A stretch of 64,000 bases of DNA from Nonomuraea gerenzanensis (GCF_020215645.1 NZ_CP084058.1:5270001-5334000), one strand, 5' to 3'. Shown: positions 24,814-34,322, counted from the first letter of the stretch. Numbers and translations: made by a program. The notes: a model not told the origin generated them from the sequence alone.

Positions 24814-26038
24814 TCCGGCTGCGCTCCTGCTCGATGATCGGCTCGATCGGCAGGTCGTGGTTGCACAGGACGACCGCCACCCAGTCGAGGTCGAGGTAGA
24901 TGCTCCAGTTCGTCGAGCCGCCCGCGATGCCGCCGCCGTGGGAGATGTAACGCTGGTCGTTGTAGGTGGACGCGGTCGGCCCGTACGCGTGGAACGCCTC
25001 CCCGCGGCGCGGATCGGCCGGGCCCTCCCGCAGCGGCGGGCCCGAGACCTTCGCGTTCACGAACAGCTCCGTGTACGCGCGCTTGAGCAGCTCGTCGCGT
25101 TGCAGCGCGAGCGCGAAGCGCACCAGGTCGGGCGCCGTGGTGAAGCCGTTCCCGCCGCCGGACCCGATGAACGCGCGCGCCGAGTTGCTCCCCGGCACGC
25201 CGCCGACGCCGCCCTTGTCGAGGTGGCGGACGCCGTCGACCCGCGAGCCGTCCTCCTGCAGCATGTACGGGTGCGCGATGCGCTCGTTCGCCAGCCATTC
25301 CGTCCTGGTGTGGTAGGCGGAGTCCACCATGCCCGCCCGCGCGAAGACGTGCTCGCGGACGTACTCGTGGAACGGCTGCCCCGAGACCGTGGCGACCAGC
25401 TCGCCGAGCACCTCGTACCCCATGCTGGAGTACTCCTTGCGGGTGCCGGGGGTGAAGCGCAGCGTCTGTGCCCTGGCGCGGGCGGCGAGGTGGCGGTTGC
25501 GTTCCTCGGCACTCGTGAAGACGTGCGGGTCCGGCGCGTCGTTGGTGGGATCGGTCATCCCCGAGGTGTGCGTGAGCATGTGGTGGATGGTGACGTGCTC
25601 GGCGATCTGCGCGGGAAAGCCGTCCAGGTGGTCGCCGACCTTGTCGTGGAACCTGAGCTTGCGCTGCTCGGCGAGCCGCACCACGGCCAGGCCGGTGAAC
25701 GGCTTGGAGGCCGAGGCCATGGCGTAGACGGTGTCCGGCTCGTTGGGGATGCGCCGCTCCTTGTCGGCCATGCCGTACGCGCGGGCCAGCACGTGCCGGC
25801 CCCGGTGCGCCAGCAGCACCGTCCCGGAGAACTGGTCGCGCTCGGCCAGATCCCTGATGTAGCGGTCGAACGCGCCGCCCGGGCGCAGATCGGCCGGGAT
25901 CCGGCCGGAGCCGTCGCCCGCCGCTGAGGCTGACGCGCTCCGGGGGGCGGCTCCGAGCAGGCCGCCGGCGCTCAGGGGGACGGCTCCGAGCAGGCCGAGC
26001 GCGGTCCGCCGGGACGGCGCGGCCTCGTGTCCTGTCAT
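24803..26038 (-). CDS. Secreted serine hydrolase (class C beta-lactamase/DD-peptidase fold)
   Basis: 411 aa. A twin-Arg signal (SRRTALGLLGAVPLSAGG) ends near residue 40. The active-site triad motifs are S109-A-S-K, Y-S-S in RKEYSSMGYEVLGELV and HGGG in ISHGGGIAGG. This is the AmpC/EstB/PBP-like family, which includes esterases, D-aminopeptidases and beta-lactamases; which activity applies is not visible. Export by the Tat route is inferred from the RR motif. Divergent from the second NmrA-like gene. Confidence 0.88.
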   Translation of the reverse strand: MTGHEAAPSRRTALGLLGAVPLSAGGLLGAAPRSASASAAGDGSGRIPADLRPGGAFDRYIRDLAERDQFSGTVLLAHRGRHVLARAYGMADKERRIPNEPDTVYAMASASKPFTGLAVVRLAEQRKLRFHDKVGDHLDGFPAQIAEHVTIHHMLTHTSGMTDPTNDAPDPHVFTSAEERNRHLAARARAQTLRFTPGTRKEYSSMGYEVLGELVATVSGQPFHEYVREHVFARAGMVDSAYHTRTEWLANERIAHPYMLQEDGSRVDGVRHLDKGGVGGVPGSNSARAFIGSGGGNGFTTAPDLVRFALALQRDELLKRAYTELFVNAKVSGPPLREGPADPRRGEAFHAYGPTASTYNDQRYISHGGGIAGGSTNWSIYLDLDWVAVVLCNHDLPIEPIIEQERSRITA

Positions 26039-26118
26039 GGGTGCCTCGTCTCGTCGTGATCTTCACGGAACGGGCACGATGCAACCGCGCGCGGCGTTTC
26101 CCCGGCGTTTCCGCCGTC

Positions 26119-26130
26119 TAGCGAGCGCTA
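26119..26130. promoter_or_regulatory. TAGCG-N2-CGCTA inverted repeat
   Basis: Lies between the divergent serine hydrolase and NmrA-like genes. A third TAGCGC copy follows at 26141-26146. A possible operator; the regulator is not identified. Confidence 0.35.
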
Positions 26131-26186
26131 TTTCCCGTGTAGCGCCTCCTGTTCGACAGACAAGACCATCGGACAGGAGAACACGG

Positions 26187-27005
26187 ATGACGATTCTCGT
26201 GACCGGCGCCACGGGGACTGTCGGCCGCCGCATCGTGGGGCAGCTCGTCGAGCGCGGCGTGCCCGTACGAGCGCTGACCAGGAACCCCGGCAGGGCCGCC
26301 CTTCCCGACGGGGTCGAGGTGGCCTGCGGCGACCTCACCTCGCCCGGGACGCTGGCCCCCGCGCTGGAGGGCGTGACGGGACTGCACCTGATCACGTTCG
26401 GCGGGGACGACTGCACGCCGCTGGAGAACGGGGCCGAGCTGGTCCGGCTGGCGGCCAAGGCGGGCGTCCAGCGCGTCAGCGTGCTCAGCAGCTGGGACGA
26501 GACCTCCGTCGAGGAGGCGCTGCGGGCCGGGGAGCTGGGGTGGACGCAGCTGCAGTGCGTCGAGTTCATGGCCAACGCCTTCGAGTGGGCCGAGCCGATC
26601 CGGCAGGAGGGCGTGGTGCGGGTCTTCGGCAACCATCCCGGGGCCGTGGTGCACGAGGCCGACATCGCAGCCGTGGCCGTGGCCGCGCTGGTGGAGGAGG
26701 GGCACGCGGGAGAGACGTACCTGCTGACAGGGCCTGAGGCGCTCACGCCCGAGCAGCGGGTGCGGATGATCGGCGCGGCGGCCGGGCGGGAGATCCGGTT
26801 CGAGGAGCTGAGCGAGCAGGAGTACCGCGCCGCCATGCGGGCGGCGGGGGTGGGTGACGACCTGATCGAGTTCGGGGTCCAGCTCGGCGCCAACCCGCCG
26901 GACGCCGCCTCCGTCGTGCTGCCGACCGTGGAACGGGTCACGGGCCGTCCCGGGCACACCTTCGCCCAGTGGGCCGCCGAACACGCCGCCGCCTTCCGCA
27001 TTTAA
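26187..27005 (+). CDS. NmrA-like NAD(P)H-binding protein
   Basis: 272 aa from the ATG at 26187, which has AGGAGA 6 nt upstream. Starts directly with the nucleotide-binding motif ILVTGATGTVGRRIVGQL, then VQRVSVLSSWDET, QCVEFMANAFEWAEPI and TYLLTGPEALTPEQRV. It is a paralogue of the protein at 22033-22848 with the same domain order. It is followed after 20 bp by the epoxide hydrolase and is surely co-transcribed with it. Confidence 0.9.
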   Translation: MTILVTGATGTVGRRIVGQLVERGVPVRALTRNPGRAALPDGVEVACGDLTSPGTLAPALEGVTGLHLITFGGDDCTPLENGAELVRLAAKAGVQRVSVLSSWDETSVEEALRAGELGWTQLQCVEFMANAFEWAEPIRQEGVVRVFGNHPGAVVHEADIAAVAVAALVEEGHAGETYLLTGPEALTPEQRVRMIGAAAGREIRFEELSEQEYRAAMRAAGVGDDLIEFGVQLGANPPDAASVVLPTVERVTGRPGHTFAQWAAEHAAAFRI

Positions 27006-27025
27006 GAGCTTAGAGAGGAAATTTC

Positions 27026-28207
27026 ATGACTATTCACCCGTTCCGGATCGAGATCCCCCAGCAGGACCTGGACGACCTGCGGACCCGCCTGGCCATGACC
27101 CGCTGGCAGGACCAGCTCCCCGGCACCGGCTGGGAGCGCGGCGTCCCGGCCGGCTACCTCAGGGAGCTGGCCGAGTACTGGCGCACCGGCTACGACTGGC
27201 GCGCCCACGAGGCCAGGCTCAACGAGCTGCCGCACTACACCACCACGATCGACGGCCAGCGCCTCCACTTCGTGCACGTCCGCTCGGCGCGCGCCGACGC
27301 GCTGCCGCTCATGCTGCTGCACGGGTGGCCGGGGACGTTCGTGGAGTTCCTGGACGTCATCGAGCCGCTCTCCCGCGACTTCCACCTGGTCATCCCGTCG
27401 CTGCCGGGCTTCGGCTTCTCCAGCCCGCTCTCCGCCACCGGCTGGGACGCCGCCCGCACCGGCCGCGCGTTCACCGAGCTGATGGAACGGCTCGGCTACG
27501 ACCGGTACGGCGTCCAGGGCGGCGACGCCGGCGCCTTCATCGCGCCCGAGATGGGCAAGCAGGCACCCGATCGCGTCGTCGGCATCCACCTCAACGCGGC
27601 GCTCACCTTTCCTGTCGGTCAGGAGGGGGAGCTGGACGGGCTGTCGCCGGAGGAGCGGCGGCGCTGGGAGGCCATGGAGAACATGAACGACGGGTATCTC
27701 CAGACGCAGTCCAAGCGGCCGCAGACGGTGTCGTACGGGTTGCACGACTCGCCGGTGGGGCAGCTGGCGTGGGTCATGGAGAAGTTCAAGGAGCTGACCG
27801 AGCCTGTGGAGGGGCTGCCGGAGGAGTCGCTGGATCGCGATCTCATGTTGACGAACGTGACCCTGTACTGGGTGACGGGGACGGCGGGGTCGTCGGCGCA
27901 GTTCTACTACGAGAACATGGGTGCTGCGGAGTGGGAGCACTCAGAGGGGTGGGCGGACGCCGGGGATGCGGCCGGTGGCTGGGGGGCTGCTGACGGAGGC
28001 GCCGATTGGGCGGCTGCTGCCCGGGGCACCGTTCCCACGGGGGTGCTGGTCTCCAAGGCTTGCGACGTCACGATCCGCTCCTGGGCGGAACGCGATCACA
28101 ACATCGTGCACTGGGCCGAATACGACAAGGGCGGCCACTTCTTCGCCGCCGAGCAGCCCGGCCTCTTCGCCGAGGACGTCACGACCTTCTTCGCCAAACT
28201 CCGCTGA
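27026..28207 (+). CDS. Epoxide hydrolase (EHN-type)
   Basis: 393 aa. The N-terminal epoxide-hydrolase domain ([21 protein letters not shown]) is characteristic of microsomal-type enzymes. The alpha/beta-hydrolase core has HGWPG (oxyanion), the nucleophile Asp in VQGGDAGAF and the base His in KGGHFFA; a Tyr in FYYENM fits the epoxide-polarising residue. Near residue 315 there is a Gly/Ala/Trp-rich insert ([20 protein letters not shown]) that looks like a low-complexity expansion, and codon choice in 27600-28000 shifts toward GGG/GTG. Strong AGAGAGGAA ribosome site. Confidence 0.9.
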   Translation: MTIHPFRIEIPQQDLDDLRTRLAMTRWQDQLPGTGWERGVPAGYLRELAEYWRTGYDWRAHEARLNELPHYTTTIDGQRLHFVHVRSARADALPLMLLHGWPGTFVEFLDVIEPLSRDFHLVIPSLPGFGFSSPLSATGWDAARTGRAFTELMERLGYDRYGVQGGDAGAFIAPEMGKQAPDRVVGIHLNAALTFPVGQEGELDGLSPEERRRWEAMENMNDGYLQTQSKRPQTVSYGLHDSPVGQLAWVMEKFKELTEPVEGLPEESLDRDLMLTNVTLYWVTGTAGSSAQFYYENMGAAEWEHSEGWADAGDAAGGWGAADGGADWAAAARGTVPTGVLVSKACDVTIRSWAERDHNIVHWAEYDKGGHFFAAEQPGLFAEDVTTFFAKLR

Positions 28208-28557
28208 CACCCGCCGGGCCACCCCCGCCGCGCGGTCTGCCACGCCGCGCGGTCTGTCACGCCGCGCGGCGGCGGGTGGCACGGCGGCGGGCGGCACGGC
28301 GGCGGGCGGCGCGGCGGCCAGCAGCATGACGGCGGATGGCATGACGGCGGCTGGCACCAGGCACGTGGCCCGCCTCGGCGCCCGCCACACCGGCGGTCCG
28401 TCACGCTGAGGGGTCCGCCATGCCGGAGGTCCGCCACATCGCGCGGCCCGCCGGACGTGCCGCCGGGCGTCGCGCGGTCAGTGGCCGGCTCTCTCGATCG
28501 AGGACTTGATAGGGTGCCAGATCGCACCGCTCGTAGATCAAGGGAGAGGGGCCGGCC
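28208..28557. repeat. GC-rich low-complexity spacer
   Basis: A 350-bp gap with no credible gene. It begins at the epoxide hydrolase stop with two copies of a GCGCGGTCTG(C/T)CACGCC unit, then runs of GGCGGGCGGCACGGC and ATGGCGGCGG-type units. Only the last ~60 bp, leading to an AGGGAGAGGGG ribosome site, look like an ordinary promoter-leader. Confidence 0.7.
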
Positions 28558-28560
28558 ACG

Positions 28561-29412
28561 ATGCAGGCGTCAGAGGTCGCACGTGCGGTGGCTGCGGCCA
28601 GATCGATCGCCGCATCGCTCAACCTGACAGCCGACGACGCGATCGTCCTGCAGAACTCGAACAAGCTCACCCTGCGCCTCCTGCCGTGCGACGTCCTGGC
28701 CCGGGTGGCACCCGCGGCGGATCACGTCGCGGAGCTGGAAGTCGAGCTGGCACAGCGGCTCGCCGAATCCGGAAGCCCGGTCGCCGCGCTAGAGCCACGA
28801 GCGGAGCCGCGGGTCCACGAGCGTGACGGCTTCGCGGTCACGCTCTGGACCTACTACGAACAGGCGACAACCCAAGAGGCCGCACCGGCCGACTACGCCG
28901 GTGCGCTCGAACGGCTGCACGCCGGGATGCGCAAGCTCGAAGTCCCGACGCCGCACTTCACGGATCGCGTCGAGCAGGCGCAACGCCTGGTGGCGAGCCG
29001 CGACCGCACGCCGGCGCTCGCGGAAGCGGACCGGGAGCTCCTCGCCGCCACGCTAGGCGACACGAGACGAGCCATCGTCGAGCGCGGCACCACCGAGCAG
29101 CTCCTGCACGGCGAACCGCACCCGGGCAACGTGCTCGCCACGAAGAACGGGCTGCTGTTCATCGACCTCGAGACGTGCTGCCGCGGGCCTGTCGAGTTCG
29201 ACCTCGCCCATGCGCCCGACGAGGTCGCCGGGCACTATCCGGGTGTCGACCGGGGCTTGCTCCGGGACTGCCGGCTGCTCGTGCTGGCGATGATCACAAC
29301 CTGGCGCTGGGACCGGGACGACCAGCTGCCGGACGGGCGTCGGCTGGGCATGGAGTGGCTCGGCCAGATCCGGGCAGCGCTCGGCCCCAACGCGCAGGAC
29401 ACCCACGGCTGA
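28561..29412 (+). CDS. APH-family phosphotransferase with altered catalytic loop
   Basis: 283 aa, aminoglycoside phosphotransferase/choline kinase-like fold. The nucleotide-binding Lys region is atypical (VLQNSNKLTLRLLPCDVLARV). The catalytic loop reads LLHGEPHPGNVL where HGDxHxxN is standard, so the catalytic base is Glu instead of Asp; the metal-binding Asp is present in FIDLETCCRGP. Such proteins phosphorylate small hydroxylated compounds, though the Asp-to-Glu change may slow or abolish activity. A strong AGGGAGAGGGG lies before the ATG. Confidence 0.8.
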   Translation: MQASEVARAVAAARSIAASLNLTADDAIVLQNSNKLTLRLLPCDVLARVAPAADHVAELEVELAQRLAESGSPVAALEPRAEPRVHERDGFAVTLWTYYEQATTQEAAPADYAGALERLHAGMRKLEVPTPHFTDRVEQAQRLVASRDRTPALAEADRELLAATLGDTRRAIVERGTTEQLLHGEPHPGNVLATKNGLLFIDLETCCRGPVEFDLAHAPDEVAGHYPGVDRGLLRDCRLLVLAMITTWRWDRDDQLPDGRRLGMEWLGQIRAALGPNAQDTHG

Positions 29413-29581
29413 CGCACGGCGGCCGACGTCGCGCGTGGCGGCTCCTGCGGTCACGCGGCCGGTGCTGCGGTCACGTGAGTCGCACCGCGCGACGTGACCA
29501 GCGCTGGGCTCAGCGCCGCCTCATGCCGTGTCGGGTGGCGCTGCGTCGGGTGGTGGTCTGTCGGGTGGCGCTGCGTCGAGG

Positions 29582-32500
29582 TCAGGTGTTCCAGCTCACC
29601 TCCGACGCCGGTTGATAGCGGCAGGTCGAGCCGGTCGAGACGGAGGCGCGTAAATGGGCCGCCAGCTCGGGGTGCCGCTGGTCGAGCTGGCGGAGAGTGT
29701 TGCGGATGCGGTTGGTGACCGCCTTGCGGGCACGTTCGGCCTCGTCGCCGAGCCGGCGGGGGCGGCCACCGAGGCCGGCGGCGGCCCGTAGCTCATCCAG
29801 CAGGGCCTGCCGCTCCGCGTCGAGGTCGGCGGCGCGGTGGTCCTGGCCGAGGTGGACCGCTCGATCGATCTCCTCGTCCAGCAGTTCCAGCCGCCTGCGG
29901 TAGCGCGTTCGGGCCTCATCGTCCAGGACGTCGTCGCCGCCCATGCCGCGCGCCGCGATGACGACCTGGCCGCCCGGTGGGTTGAGGAGCTCGACCGCCG
30001 GTACGTCGCTTCCCGGGCGGGCGAGCAGAATGCGCAGGTCGGCCAGGCCCTTGGAGTCGGGCAGGTGTACGGTGCGGCCGGCGAAGGTCACGGCCCAGAC
30101 CTCGCCGTCGAAGTGGAAGGTGCCGGTGTCCGGGGCCGGGAGGCGGAGCAGCATGCCGAGCTCCGCGGCGTCCCGTTCGAGCTGCTCGATCAGGGTGGAG
30201 GCGTCGTCGCCGCGAGCCTGGAGTGCCTGCGCCAGGCCGGCGCGGGACAGGACCGACCAGGGGCGCGCGCCCAGGAGGTCGGCCGCGCGGCAGGCCGCGG
30301 TGAAGCCGGTGATCGCGTCGTCCCAGCGTTCCTGGGCCGCGTCCAGCACGGCCGCCCAATGGGCGTACGGGCCCTCGACGGTGACGGTGGCGGTGATGCC
30401 CCACTGGCCGATGTACGGGGAGATGGCGGCGCGGGCGTGCTCGCAGAGCACGGGGTCCTTGGACCGGGCCGCCGCCTGCGCCTGGAACCTCAGCCACAGC
30501 GGCGCCATCCAGCGCAGGTACTGCTCGCCCGCCGCCATGATCTGCGCCAGGTGCCGCACGGCGGCCTCGCCGTCGCCGCCGCGCTGCACCGCCGTCACGG
30601 CGTGGTAGAGCGGGAAGTGCCGGCTGCCCGCACGCTCCATCTCCGCCAGGACGGTGTCGGCCACGTCGAAACGACCGCGGAGCAGGGCGGCCGACCAGCG
30701 TTGCATCCAGCGCAGGTCCTGTCTGCCGATGCCGGGCTGCTCGCCGAGGTCGTGGGCGGCGTCGATGTCCGCGTCGGCCTCGTCGAAGCGGCCGGTGAGC
30801 GTGGCGAACGCGGCCTCGAGCACGGCGGCCTCGTGCTGGAAGAGGGCCAGCCCCGAGGACTTCGCCCGGGCGGTGAACGCGCGCTGCTCGGCCAGGCAGC
30901 GCGGGTCGCCCAGCTCCAGGAGGGCGCCGATGCGCCAGGAGCGGGCGGTCAGGTCGAGTTGGTCGTCTTTCGTGCGTCGGGCGACCGCCGACAGCTCCTC
31001 GGTGATCGACAGGCGTTCGGCCGTGGTGCCCGGGCTCCAGATGACGCCCAGCCTGGACAGCAGGCTGTAGGCGAGAGCCTCGTCGTCCTCGCCCTGCCTG
31101 GCCAGGTCGGCCGCCACCTCGGTCAGCTCGCGCGCCGCGGCGTGCAGCCGGTCCTCGCCCTCCGCCTGGCCGGGGCGGTTGCCCTCGTGTGTGCCGGTGC
31201 TCGTCGGTGGGAGTGGGGAGGGGGCGTCGTGGTGCAGGAGCTTGTGATGGGCGTCGTGGACGAAGTCCGTCCAGCGGCTCTGACCGGTGTGGCACAGGTC
31301 GTGCAGCTTCAGGGCCGCGATCGCCAGTAGCTCGGGCACGTCGAGGCGGCGGATGAGCGCGAGGGCGGTCTCCAGGGTGCGGGCTCCGGAAGCGGCATCG
31401 CCTGCGCGGTGCTGGGCCACGCCGAGGTCGAGGCCGATCGTGGCCCGCCGGCGCGGCTCGGAGCCGGGCGTCAGCTCCAGGGCGCGGCGGTAGTGGCCTG
31501 CGGCCTCCTCGTCCGCCATCCGGGCCTCGGCGTCGTGGGCCGCGGTCAGGAGCAGGTCCACCGCGTCGGGTGCGGCGGCCAGGTAGGCGTGGTGGGCGCG
31601 GGTGGCGGGGAGCGCGGTGTCGAGTGCTGCCAGGGCGGATGCGTGCAGGGTGGCCCGGGCCGGCTCGTCGAGCTCGGCGTAGAGGGTCTCGCGCACCAGG
31701 TCGTGCACGAACGCGTAGCGGCCGGAGTCGTGCGAGACGATGAGCTTGGCGGACACGGCCTGGTCGAGCGCCCTGGTGACGGCTGCCTCGGCGACGGACG
31801 CCTTGAGGGCGGGCGCCTGGACGATGGAAGCTGGGAGGGCGGGCGCTTCGCCATCCAGGAACGGCACGTAAGCCAACGCCCGAACCAGGGCGTCCTCGGC
31901 GAACTCGCGCCCCAGCACCGCCGCCACCCGCAAAACCCCCAACACCTCACCCGCCAACCGAGACAACCGCCGCCGAACCACCGCCCCGACCCCGGGCGGA
32001 ACGGTGGCCAGCGGGCTACCCCCCTGCCACAGCCGCGCCGTCTGCTCCACGAAGAACGGATTACCCCCCGTACGCTGATGGATCTCCGCCACCAGCTCAG
32101 GCTCCGGAACCACCCCCGTCGTCCGCTCAACCAGCCGCCGCACGCCCGATTGATCAAGCCCCGTCAACGCCACCGTGGTCGCCTTGGCCTCCAGGGGAGG
32201 GCTGAGCGGCCCGTCCACCTCGGCGTCGCGGTAGGTGCCGATCACGAGCAGCCGCTCGAACCAGGCGTGCCGCACCACGAACTCCAGCAGCCGCAGCGAC
32301 GCCGCGTCCGCCCAGTGCAGGTCTTCGAGCACGACCACCACCGGCCGCTCCCGCGAGGCGGTCACGAGCAGCCCCGTCACCGCGTCGTAGAGCTGGAACG
32401 CCTCCGCGTCGGCCCCCGCCAGGCCCTGCGGGGTGGCGCCGGGGGCGAGCTGCCTGACCACCTGCACCCACGGCCAGTAGCCCGGCGCGCCCTCGCCCTC

Positions 32501-32689
32501 CCAGCAGGCGCCGGTGAGCAGCCTGGCGCCGCCGCGCACGGCCTCCTCGGCCGCGCCCGCCACCAGCGTGCTCTTGCCGATGCCCGCCTCGCCCGTCACG
32601 AGGACCAGCGCTCCGTGGCTGACCAGCGCGCGCTCCACCTCGCCGCGCAGGATGGCGGCGGGCCGGTCGCGCCCGATGAGCGGGGTCAT
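29582..32689 (-). CDS. Large LuxR-type (LAL-like) STAND ATPase lacking the usual HTH
   Basis: 1035 aa. An AAA_16-type ATPase opens the protein: IGRD at residue 5, Walker A VTGEAGIGKSTL, Walker B VVVVLEDLHWADAAS, then TGGNPFFVEQ, followed by ~500 residues of TPR-like helices. MalT/LAL regulators end in a LuxR helix-turn-helix; here the end is instead a domain with FDGEVWAVTFAGRTVHLPDSKGL followed by coiled coil (RRRLELLDEEIDRAVHLGQDH) and a basic stretch with AVTNRIRNTLRQLDQRHPEL. I recall the same tail in other actinomycete ATPases; it may itself be DNA-binding. Function as a regulator is inferred from architecture. Confidence 0.85.
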   Translation of the reverse strand: MTPLIGRDRPAAILRGEVERALVSHGALVLVTGEAGIGKSTLVAGAAEEAVRGGARLLTGACWEGEGAPGYWPWVQVVRQLAPGATPQGLAGADAEAFQLYDAVTGLLVTASRERPVVVVLEDLHWADAASLRLLEFVVRHAWFERLLVIGTYRDAEVDGPLSPPLEAKATTVALTGLDQSGVRRLVERTTGVVPEPELVAEIHQRTGGNPFFVEQTARLWQGGSPLATVPPGVGAVVRRRLSRLAGEVLGVLRVAAVLGREFAEDALVRALAYVPFLDGEAPALPASIVQAPALKASVAEAAVTRALDQAVSAKLIVSHDSGRYAFVHDLVRETLYAELDEPARATLHASALAALDTALPATRAHHAYLAAAPDAVDLLLTAAHDAEARMADEEAAGHYRRALELTPGSEPRRRATIGLDLGVAQHRAGDAASGARTLETALALIRRLDVPELLAIAALKLHDLCHTGQSRWTDFVHDAHHKLLHHDAPSPLPPTSTGTHEGNRPGQAEGEDRLHAAARELTEVAADLARQGEDDEALAYSLLSRLGVIWSPGTTAERLSITEELSAVARRTKDDQLDLTARSWRIGALLELGDPRCLAEQRAFTARAKSSGLALFQHEAAVLEAAFATLTGRFDEADADIDAAHDLGEQPGIGRQDLRWMQRWSAALLRGRFDVADTVLAEMERAGSRHFPLYHAVTAVQRGGDGEAAVRHLAQIMAAGEQYLRWMAPLWLRFQAQAAARSKDPVLCEHARAAISPYIGQWGITATVTVEGPYAHWAAVLDAAQERWDDAITGFTAACRAADLLGARPWSVLSRAGLAQALQARGDDASTLIEQLERDAAELGMLLRLPAPDTGTFHFDGEVWAVTFAGRTVHLPDSKGLADLRILLARPGSDVPAVELLNPPGGQVVIAARGMGGDDVLDDEARTRYRRRLELLDEEIDRAVHLGQDHRAADLDAERQALLDELRAAAGLGGRPRRLGDEAERARKAVTNRIRNTLRQLDQRHPELAAHLRASVSTGSTCRYQPASEVSWNT

Positions 32690-32896
32690 GCCGGAACCCT
32701 ACGCGGCCGGACCGACAAAGCCGGAGGCCGTGCCGGGCATGAAAGTTTCAGCGGGCGAACCTGCAGGTCGGTGCGAGTGCTCAGGCGTCCGGTTTGACGC
32801 CTGTCCCAGGGCGTGCGATCAAGTGCGCGAGCCCACGCGCACCGGACGGACGAGCCGGGCCTTGAGGGAGCGCGCCCTTCCTCAAGGCCCACGGAT

Positions 32897-32908
32897 GTTA
32901 GCGCTACC
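32897..32908. promoter_or_regulatory. GTTAGCGCTACC, LacI-family operator candidate
   Basis: The core TAGCGCTA (32899-32906) is a perfect palindrome. GTTAGCGCTAAC-like sites are used by LacI regulators of secreted hydrolases in streptomycetes. It lies 17 bp before the metalloprotease start, next to the GGAGG ribosome site, so binding would block expression. Confidence 0.5.
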
Positions 32909-32924
32909 AGATCGGAGGACCGGC

Positions 32925-34187
32925 GTGCAGAGACGTGTGAGACGCCTGGCCATCCTGCCCATCCTGCTCCTCTCCGGCTTGCTGTTACCGGCCCGCCCGG
33001 CCCTGGCGGACACGAACGTGGCGGTGACCGCGACCCCGGCGGCCTCGTACACCTCCCCCTGGGAGAGCGTCGCGGCGATCAACGACGGCATCACCCCGCC
33101 GAGCTCGAACGACACCGCCAACCGCCGCTGGGGCACCTGGCCCAACACCGGCTCCCAGTGGGCCGAGCTCACCTGGGCCGCCGCCCAGCCGCTCATCTCC
33201 GCCGAGGTGTACTTCTTCGACGACGGCGGCGGCGTGCGCGTCCCGGCCTCGTGGAAGCTGCAGCGCTGGACAGGCAGCACGTACGCGGACATCCCCGGCA
33301 CCTACCCGATGGCCGTCAACGCCTTCAACAAGGTCACCTTCGCCTCGGCCGTCAGCACCACCCGGCTGCGCGTCGTGCTGCAGAGCGGGCCGGCGTCGGT
33401 CGGGCTGCTGGAGGTCAGGGCGTGGACCGCGGGCTCGTCCGGCGGCACGGGCTGGAACCCGCCCGCCAGCCTCGTCACCCCGCTGAACGAGGTCTGGCAG
33501 CACCAGGAGAGCACGTACCCGAACCTGTACGGCTTCCGCAACTACGGCTGGGACCAGGTCATGGCCAACCGCGGCTCGATCAACTACTGCGTGCGCTGGG
33601 ACTCGAGCGCCTCGGTGACCGCCGCGCAGCGCGACCAGATCCACGCCACGCTGGCCCGCCAGTTCAAGAAGTGGATGGACGTGATGGCCGGCCACAACGG
33701 CTGGCCGTACAGCAGCGTGCCGGTGAAGGTGGTGGGCTGGGCGGTCCGCGACCGCGCCCAGCTCCAGTGGAGCGACACCTCTGTGGACGTCTACGTCAAC
33801 GACATCCGCGAGAACGCGCCCCAGTGCGCCGAGGCGTGCGGCCGCTTCTTCAACCAGAGCGGCACCTACCCGCGCTGTCCGGGCGGCGCCTCCCACCACT
33901 ACGACATGTCGCTGTGGCTGACCGCCGGCTTCGGCGGCGGCGCCGGCGGCGACTGGGGGCAGCGGATCGGCAGCGAGTACTACCTGTCCAACCTCGACGC
34001 CGACAACGTGCACATCCTGCTGCACGAGATCGGGCACTCGTTCGGCCTGGACGACTTCTACGACTGGACACCGACCGGCGTGTGCTGCTTCCTGATGAAG
34101 GCGGGCAGCGCGTCGTCGATCACGGAGTTCGACGCGTGGATGTTCCGTGACTGGTGGCGGCATCTGAAGAGCCGTTACGGGTTGTGA
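32925..34187 (+). CDS. Secreted zinc metalloprotease with discoidin-like domain
   Basis: 420 aa from the GTG at 32925, chosen because GGAGG sits 7 nt upstream and a signal peptide follows at once (RRLAILPILLLSGLLLPARPALA). Residues ~27-160 form an F5/8C-like beta-sandwich (WESVAAINDG...TTRLRVVLQSGPASVGLLEVRAW). The catalytic part carries HEIGHSFGLDD, a metzincin-type HExxHxxGxxD zinc site, with a likely Met-turn in CCFLMKAG and several Cys pairs. It would act outside the cell on protein. The exact peptidase family is not recognised. Convergent with the small secreted protein across a long hairpin. Confidence 0.85.
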   Translation: MQRRVRRLAILPILLLSGLLLPARPALADTNVAVTATPAASYTSPWESVAAINDGITPPSSNDTANRRWGTWPNTGSQWAELTWAAAQPLISAEVYFFDDGGGVRVPASWKLQRWTGSTYADIPGTYPMAVNAFNKVTFASAVSTTRLRVVLQSGPASVGLLEVRAWTAGSSGGTGWNPPASLVTPLNEVWQHQESTYPNLYGFRNYGWDQVMANRGSINYCVRWDSSASVTAAQRDQIHATLARQFKKWMDVMAGHNGWPYSSVPVKVVGWAVRDRAQLQWSDTSVDVYVNDIRENAPQCAEACGRFFNQSGTYPRCPGGASHHYDMSLWLTAGFGGGAGGDWGQRIGSEYYLSNLDADNVHILLHEIGHSFGLDDFYDWTPTGVCCFLMKAGSASSITEFDAWMFRDWWRHLKSRYGL

Positions 34188-34204
34188 GCCAGGGGAGTGG
34201 GGCC

Positions 34205-34273
34205 GCAGCGCGGCGTCCGGCCGGTGCCGGACATCGGTGCCGGCCGTGGGCACCGGGCCGGACGCCGCGCTGC
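34205..34273. terminator. Long hairpin between convergent genes
   Basis: A perfect 18-bp stem (GCAGCGCGGCGTCCGGCC at 34205-34222 with its complement at 34256-34273) plus an inner GGTGCC/GGCACC stem (34223-34228 and 34249-34254). Its position 17 bp after the metalloprotease stop and 50 bp from the convergent small gene marks it as a bidirectional terminator. Confidence 0.8.
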
Positions 34274-34322
34274 GGGACTTACGGGCGGTCCCAGGGAAGA
34301 AGGGGGACCGCAGGGGAGCCGG

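Noticed and set aside
28261..28420. Small genes on either strand in the spacer after the epoxide hydrolase
   Set aside because: All frames are Ala/Pro/Arg low-complexity products of the GGCGG repeats.
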